A stretch of DNA of 10,352 nucleotides from Treponema sp. (lineage in GTDB: Bacteria; Spirochaetota; Spirochaetia; Treponematales; Breznakiellaceae). Location of the stretch: assembly GCA_031278025.1 (NCBI GenBank), contig JAITLF010000119.1:1-10352 (forward strand). The letters run 5' to 3'. The notes below the pieces were generated by a model. It saw nothing but the letters and a program-made list of their open reading frames with translations. It searched no databases and had not been told where the DNA came from. The position numbers were made by a program, and so were the translations under genes. This document shows, piece by piece, positions 6,430 through 10,352 of the stretch (position 1 is its first letter; each line of letters starts with the position of its first letter).

Positions 6430-8300
6430 TAGTACCTATGAAGAAAATATCCCTGGTGGTGATGGATAAGAGCCGGGAGGCTTCTTTGGAAGAACTCCGG
6501 GACCTGGGGGTAGTTCACTTGGAAAAACGGGACGTGTCTTCGGCACGGCTTTCGTTTCTTTTAGAACGGAAGTCCCGTGCCGAGACCGCTCTTGGCATTC
6601 TACAGTCTTATGCGGTCAAGGGCGCTTCCAACGGCAGCCCGAAAAAAAGCGGCGTTTCCCCGGACCCGGAGGGGTTTGTGGGAAAGGTCCTGGTCCTGAG
6701 CGAAGAGAAGAAGTCCCTCCAGGAACAGGCGGCCTGGAACTCCAGAGAGCGGAGCCGCATCGAAAAATGGGGAGACTTTGCCCCCCGCCTTTTGACAGAA
6801 TTAGCGGAACAGGGGATACCCCTTATTCCCTACGAGCTTTCCCACAAGGCGTATGAATCCCTGGGAAAGGACGAGCGGGTCATACTGTTAGGCAAAGACA
6901 AGACCGCGGTTTACTGCGTTGCCTTGCAGCCCCTTTCCGGGGAAGCGGCCCCCTGGCTTCCGCCTGAAAAGTCCCTTTCCGACATGGCTGAAGCGGGCGC
7001 GAACATTCAGGGAAGGCTGGCGGAAATTGAGGCCGAATTCAGAGGCCTTGCCCCGCAGAAAGAAGTGATATCCCGGGGGCTTGAAACCCTGGCTTCCGAC
7101 CTGGAGTTTGAAACCGCCCGGGCCGGGATGGACCAGTTGGAGGGCGCCCCGGCGGGGCTCACCGTCTCGTGGATCACCGGGTTCATCCCCCGGGAAGACT
7201 TAGGGTTGCTCAAACGGGCGGCGGCGGAAAATAGTTGGGCCTTTGTCGCCGCAGATCCCGGACCGGACGATCCGGTTCCCACGAAGCTTAAAAACAATAA
7301 GTTCGCCAGCCTTATCTATCCGTTAACGGACTTTCTGGAAGTCGTGCCGGGGTACCACGAGATTGACATCTCGGGGTGGTTTTTGTTTTTCTTCATCATC
7401 TTTTTCGGCATGATCTTTGGCGACGCGGGCTACGGTGCGCTCCTTTTGCTGGGGAGCCTTATCGGTATTATCAAGACCGCTAAAAAGGGCGTTCCCCCGG
7501 CGTTTAAGCTGTTCCTGCTTCTGGGGATTTCAAATTTCGTCTGGGGGGTCCTTACCTGTTCCTGGTTCGGCATTGAAGATGTAAGCGCCCTGCCTGCCCT
7601 GTTGCGGAGCATCTCGCTGCCCCTCATTTCTAATGTAACCGCCGCCCAGTCACCCAGGGACAGCAGCATCGTTCAGCAGAACCTGATGATTTTCTGTTTT
7701 ACCCTGGCCCTGTTGCAGCTTTCAATCGGTCATATCCTTGCAATTATCAAAGGAAAGACCTTGAAAGCCCTGGCGGACATTGGTTCTATCGCCATGGTGG
7801 TGGGAATGTACTGTATCGTGCTTGCCCTGATAGCAAGTAATGAATACCGGAGCATCCCCCTCCTTATGCCGGCGGTGTACCTCTTTGGGGGGGGCTTTTT
7901 GCTGAACTTCCTGTTCGCCAACTACGAGGGGAATTTTGGCCTTTCGGTTCTTGAAAGCCTCAAGAACATCATTTCGGTCATCCTGGGTATTGCCAATGTG
8001 TTTTCCGACATCATGTCGTACATCAGGCTTTGGGCGGTAGGCCTTGCGGGAGCGGCTATTGCCTCAACGGTAAACGCCATGGCCGGCCCCCTGTTCGGGC
8101 ATTTTATTCTATTTGTCTTTGGCGTGGTGCTGCTGGTTTTCGGCCACGGCCTTAACCTGGTCCTCAACGTACTTTCGGTGCTGGTCCATGGCGTCCGTCT
8201 GAATACACTGGAATTTTCGGGCCATGTGGGGCTTACGTGGTCCGGTTATGCATATAGACCGTTTGCTAAACGGATAAACAAAGAAGTCCAATCCGGCTAA
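6426..8300 (+). CDS. atpI: V/A-type ATPase membrane subunit I (a-subunit homologue)
   Basis: This 624-residue membrane subunit provides the two ion half-channels next to the K ring. Residues 1 to about 317 are a soluble, charged arm that docks the peripheral stalk (MIVPMKKISLVVMDKSREAS is a typical start). From W318 about eight hydrophobic membrane segments follow, beginning with WFLFFFIIFFGMIFGDAGYG, the usual first-helix motif of the family. The essential stator arginine is R534, in SYIRLWAVGLAG. Length is normal (about 600-660). I chose ATG 6426, overlapping the atpD stop, because AAGGGAG (6412-6418) is well spaced and the MIVPMKK start is standard; ATG 6438 is a possible alternative. The stop codon lies in the loop of a hairpin that precedes atpK. 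Confidence 0.95.
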   Translation: MIVPMKKISLVVMDKSREASLEELRDLGVVHLEKRDVSSARLSFLLERKSRAETALGILQSYAVKGASNGSPKKSGVSPDPEGFVGKVLVLSEEKKSLQEQAAWNSRERSRIEKWGDFAPRLLTELAEQGIPLIPYELSHKAYESLGKDERVILLGKDKTAVYCVALQPLSGEAAPWLPPEKSLSDMAEAGANIQGRLAEIEAEFRGLAPQKEVISRGLETLASDLEFETARAGMDQLEGAPAGLTVSWITGFIPREDLGLLKRAAAENSWAFVAADPGPDDPVPTKLKNNKFASLIYPLTDFLEVVPGYHEIDISGWFLFFFIIFFGMIFGDAGYGALLLLGSLIGIIKTAKKGVPPAFKLFLLLGISNFVWGVLTCSWFGIEDVSALPALLRSISLPLISNVTAAQSPRDSSIVQQNLMIFCFTLALLQLSIGHILAIIKGKTLKALADIGSIAMVVGMYCIVLALIASNEYRSIPLLMPAVYLFGGGFLLNFLFANYEGNFGLSVLESLKNIISVILGIANVFSDIMSYIRLWAVGLAGAAIASTVNAMAGPLFGHFILFVFGVVLLVFGHGLNLVLNVLSVLVHGVRLNTLEFSGHVGLTWSGYAYRPFAKRINKEVQSG

Positions 8301-8308
8301 ACGGATTG
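8289..8308 (+). promoter_or_regulatory. Intercistronic hairpin between atpI and atpK
   Basis: CAATCCG (8289-8295) and CGGATTG (8302-8308) are perfect 7-bp inverted repeats around a 6-base loop that contains the atpI stop codon. Eleven bases later comes AAGGAG (8319-8324), the best-matched and best-spaced ribosome binding site in the operon. This fits a 5' stabilising hairpin and translation enhancer for the ring subunit, which is needed in about ten copies per enzyme. The functional reading is inference. Confidence 0.6.
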
Positions 8309-8330
8309 CGGAACTATTAAGGAGAAAGAT

Positions 8331-8777
8331 ATGGATTTGAATGTAGGTTTATTGGGCGCGGGTATGGTGATGGGTATTTCCGCCGTTGGATCGGCAATCG
8401 GTATCGGCATCGCAGGGCAGGCGGTTATCGGGGCATGGAAAAAAAGCTACATCGGCAACAAGCCGGCGCCTATGACCCTGCTTGCCTTTGGCGGCGCGCC
8501 GCTAACCCAGACCTTCTACGGTTTTATCCTGGGTTTGCTTTTCATGAAACCCGCCGCCCTGGCCAATCCCGAAAACGGATCCCTCTACCTCGGCATGGGC
8601 CTTGCTTCGGGGCTGGCGATAGCGTTCTCCGCCATCGCTCAGGGCCGGGCGGGAGCCGCCGGTGCGGACGCTGCGGGTGAGACGGGCAAGGGGTTCGTCA
8701 ACTATATGATGATAGTCGGTATCTGCGAAACCGTCGCTATTTTCGCCATGGTCCTTTCCATGATCAGCCTGACCTAA
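8331..8777 (+). CDS. atpK: V/A-type ATPase ring subunit K (proteolipid)
   Basis: This 148-residue, very hydrophobic protein forms the rotating ion-carrying ring. It has four membrane helices arranged as two hairpins, the duplicated V-type form (family length about 140-160). The ion-carrying carboxylate is E133, in ICETVAIFA of the last helix. TQxxYGF (T59, Q60, Y63, G64, F65) in helix 2 and SAIAQGRAGAAG (Q104) in helix 3 complete the ion site. These correspond by my alignment to T64, Q65, Y68, Q110 and E139 of Enterococcus hirae NtpK, which bind Na+. AAGGAG six bases before the ATG gives a strong start. It is the last gene of the operon and is followed by a terminator-like hairpin. Confidence 0.96.
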   Translation: MDLNVGLLGAGMVMGISAVGSAIGIGIAGQAVIGAWKKSYIGNKPAPMTLLAFGGAPLTQTFYGFILGLLFMKPAALANPENGSLYLGMGLASGLAIAFSAIAQGRAGAAGADAAGETGKGFVNYMMIVGICETVAIFAMVLSMISLT

Positions 8778-8810
8778 TCAGCCTGAATTGAGTTGCGAGG
8801 GTTCCCCTCT

Positions 8811-8843
8811 AGCCGCAAATCCCGCGATTTGCGGCTTTGTTGT
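8811..8843 (+). terminator. Terminator-like hairpin after atpK
   Basis: AGCCGCAAAT (8811-8820) and ATTTGCGGCT (8827-8836) are a perfect 10-bp inverted repeat around the loop CCCGCG, followed by TTGTTGT. The stem is strong, but the T-tract is interrupted by G residues, so some read-through into ispG is plausible. It could also protect the 3' end of atpK mRNA. It ends about 28 bases before the chosen ispG start. Confidence 0.8.
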
Positions 8844-8863
8844 CTCTGGTTACTTCATTGAAC

Positions 8864-9982
8864 ATGCCTCATAACACACGGATAGTCAAAGTCGGCGGGT
8901 TTGGCCAGGTCAATCCTGTTTATATCGGCGGCGATTGCCCGGTAGCCATTCAAACCATGTGGAAGGATCGCCTTTCCTTTCGCGATATTGAAGGCGAACG
9001 GGGAGAGTCGCTCTGTAACCGGATACGCCGCCTGGGGGATATGGGATGCGCCCTCCTCAGGTTTGCCGTGCCGGACATGGAATCCGCCGAGATTGTCGGC
9101 ACGCTTGCCGCACGGGTTGCTATGCCGCTTTCGGCGGACGTTCATTTTGATTACAAAATCGCCCTTCGGTGTATGGATTTCCCTATCGCGAAGATCAGGA
9201 TCAACCCTGGAAACATAGGCGGCCGCGCCCGTGTCGAGAAGGTGCTTTCCCAGGCCGCCGCTAAAGGCATCCCGCTACGCGTGGGGGTAAATGGCGGGAG
9301 CCTTCCTGGGGACCTGCGGGGGCCGGTAGAAACCGGGGCCCTGGACAGGGCGGAAGCCCTGGTAACCGCCGCCGAGCGGGAACTCGCTATCTTTCGGGAC
9401 GCTGGGTTTGAGGATGTTCTGGTGTCGATGAAGGCTTCTTCCGTTGCGGAGACGATACGGGCCAACCGGCTCTTCGCCGCGCGGAGCGATGTTCCCCTCC
9501 ACCTAGGGGTTACCGAGGCGGGCCCCCTCGTCGCCGGGGTGGTACGGAACGCCGTAGCCCTTCATGCCCTCTTAATGGAAGGAATAGGGGGGACCATACG
9601 GGTTTCATTATCCGACACGATGGAAAACGAGGTGATAGCCGGCAGGGAGATTTTAGGCGCTGTTGAGGAAAGCACGGGAAGGGGAAGGGGAGGGGAGAAC
9701 CGGGGGGTAACCATTATTTCCTGTCCCCGGTGTGGCCGGAACGACTTCGACACCCACGGGTTTACGGAACGGTGGATGGAGCGCCTGTATTCCCTGAAGA
9801 AAGACGTTGCCATAGCCGTTATGGGCTGCGCGGTAAACGGACCCCAGGAGGCCAAACATGCGGACCTGGGCATTACCGGCGCGGGGGGCAAGGTGTTGCT
9901 TTTCCGCAAGGGCAAAATCATCCGGGCCGTAACCGCCGGCGAAGCCGACGCAGCTTTCAGGGAAGAACTGGAGCGTCTTTAG
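8864..9982 (+). CDS. ispG: 4-hydroxy-3-methylbut-2-en-1-yl diphosphate synthase
   Basis: IspG (GcpE) is the cytoplasmic 4Fe-4S enzyme that reductively converts methylerythritol cyclodiphosphate to HMBPP, the next-to-last step of the MEP isoprenoid pathway. The N-terminal barrel domain starts with TRIVKVGGFGQVNPVYIGGD and PVAIQTMW. The iron-sulfur ligands are C287 and C290 (SCPRCGRND), C322 (VMGCAVNGP) and E329, with exactly the spacing of E. coli C270, C273, C305 and E312. With ATG 8864 the product is 372 residues, the usual length of the short bacterial form. No clear ribosome binding site precedes this ATG. In-frame TTG codons at 8837, 8840 and 8858 are alternatives, but they would overlap or abut the hairpin and add residues not typical of the family. 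I see no separate promoter, so expression may depend on read-through from the atp operon. Confidence 0.95.
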   Translation: MPHNTRIVKVGGFGQVNPVYIGGDCPVAIQTMWKDRLSFRDIEGERGESLCNRIRRLGDMGCALLRFAVPDMESAEIVGTLAARVAMPLSADVHFDYKIALRCMDFPIAKIRINPGNIGGRARVEKVLSQAAAKGIPLRVGVNGGSLPGDLRGPVETGALDRAEALVTAAERELAIFRDAGFEDVLVSMKASSVAETIRANRLFAARSDVPLHLGVTEAGPLVAGVVRNAVALHALLMEGIGGTIRVSLSDTMENEVIAGREILGAVEESTGRGRGGENRGVTIISCPRCGRNDFDTHGFTERWMERLYSLKKDVAIAVMGCAVNGPQEAKHADLGITGAGGKVLLFRKGKIIRAVTAGEADAAFREELERL

Positions 9983-10000
9983 ACCGTCCGCGTTGACGGT
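9983..10000 (+). repeat. Small hairpin immediately after the ispG stop
   Basis: ACCGTC (9983-9988) and GACGGT (9995-10000) form a perfect 6-bp stem with a 6-base loop, starting on the base after the ispG stop codon. No T-tract follows, so it is more likely an mRNA 3'-end structure than a complete intrinsic terminator. Identity as an element is uncertain. Confidence 0.45.
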
Positions 10001-10032
10001 AAACTTTCCGTGGGCTTGTCCCCGCCATTTTT

Positions 10033-10121
10033 ATGGGGGGTCCTTCGGACCCATGTCCCCCGGCGTGGTGCGGGGCGGAGCCCCGCGCTTCTTCCGGATA
10101 TCCCCGGAAGTTCGGGGGATA
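10033..10121. repeat. Cluster of GC-rich palindromes downstream of ispG (REP-like element candidate)
   Basis: Several inverted repeats lie side by side. GGGTCC (10038-10043) pairs with GGACCC (10047-10052) around a TTC loop. GCGGGGC (10070-10076) pairs with GCCCCGC (10080-10086) around GGA. CTTCCGG (10091-10097) pairs with CCGGAAG (10104-10110). TATCCCC (10099-10105) can instead pair with GGGGATA (10115-10121), which excludes the previous stem. Such dense, compact hairpins in a gap after a gene are typical of REP/intergenic palindromic repeats. Only one copy is in the window, so dispersal cannot be judged. Confidence 0.55.
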
Positions 10122-10352
10122 CCCCATATGCGTTTATTTAGGGATGGGATGTAACGGACGAAACAGGGCCGGACGCCTCCGTCGTTTGGAATCGGCGCAG
10201 GCTAAAGGAAGCCCTTGTAATGTATGCGCTGAGAACATGAGATGCAACGAAGTTAACAGCGTATATACTACTATCGACAGCATTACCCCCTGTTCCCTCC
10301 ACAGACTCCACCGGATTTTTTCGTTTTCCCCATCAGCACTCAGCTTTCCCGG
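10122..10352. other. Right-hand intergenic stretch without a recognisable gene
   Basis: I see no convincing coding frame on either strand. The one notable structure is an 11-bp potential stem: TGTATGCGCTG (10221-10231) with CAGCGTATATA (10257-10267), including two G-T pairs around a 25-base loop. A small GGCT/AGCC stem lies just upstream (10200-10213). The sequence may be part of a structured RNA or the edge of an element that continues outside the window, but I cannot name it. Confidence 0.35.

Noticed and set aside
8763..8786. Direct repeat ATCAGCCTGA (8763-8772 and 8777-8786) across the atpK stop codon
   Set aside because: A 14-bp tandem slip of no evident function; the second copy is outside the reading frame.
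10283..10333. 16-codon reverse-strand frame near the right edge
   Set aside because: Too short, no ribosome binding site, with an in-frame stop just upstream.

Overview
The window holds a complete seven-gene V/A-type ATPase operon (1479-8777, + strand), then ispG (8864-9982, + strand). In front of them lie the tail of an unrelated membrane protein gene (3-134) and about 850 bp of tandem repeats. The gene order atpE - DUF2764 - atpA - atpB - atpD - atpI - atpK is, from general knowledge, the arrangement of spirochaetes (Treponema) and chlamydiae. Together with the fairly high GC and the protein style it suggests a treponeme-like spirochaete, possibly of the termite-gut type. The lineage call is inference, not something a marker gene here proves.

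Layout. 3-134: 3' end of a membrane protein gene, closed by a strong intrinsic terminator (170-225). 311-1155: three adjacent but different tandem arrays, all with a 21-bp period. 1252-1280: a near-consensus sigma-70 promoter with a perfect palindrome over the expected transcription start. About 1287-1478: a long leader with a 22-codon ORF and small hairpins. 1479-8777: the ATPase operon, tightly packed, with two ATGA overlaps. A hairpin and the best ribosome binding site in the operon precede the ring subunit gene atpK, and a 10-bp terminator-like hairpin follows it (8811-8843). 8864-9982: ispG. 9983-10352: no gene; a cluster of GC-rich palindromes and one longer potential RNA stem.

How the genes work together. 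A and B form the catalytic head, D the central shaft, E the peripheral stalk, and I with the K ring the ion-translocating membrane sector. No recognisable genes for subunits C, F or G/H are present, and the DUF2764 protein stands where a stalk component would be expected. AtpK keeps the residues that bind Na+ in the Enterococcus hirae ring, so the enzyme may be Na+-coupled. IspG is an iron-sulfur enzyme of isoprenoid synthesis and appears to be a neighbour only.

The most unusual part is the triple 21-bp minisatellite. Arrays 1 and 2 derive from related units. Substitutions fall at all codon positions, and length slips break the reading frame. I therefore read it as non-coding repeat DNA rather than as the heptapeptide-repeat proteins its open frames would predict.
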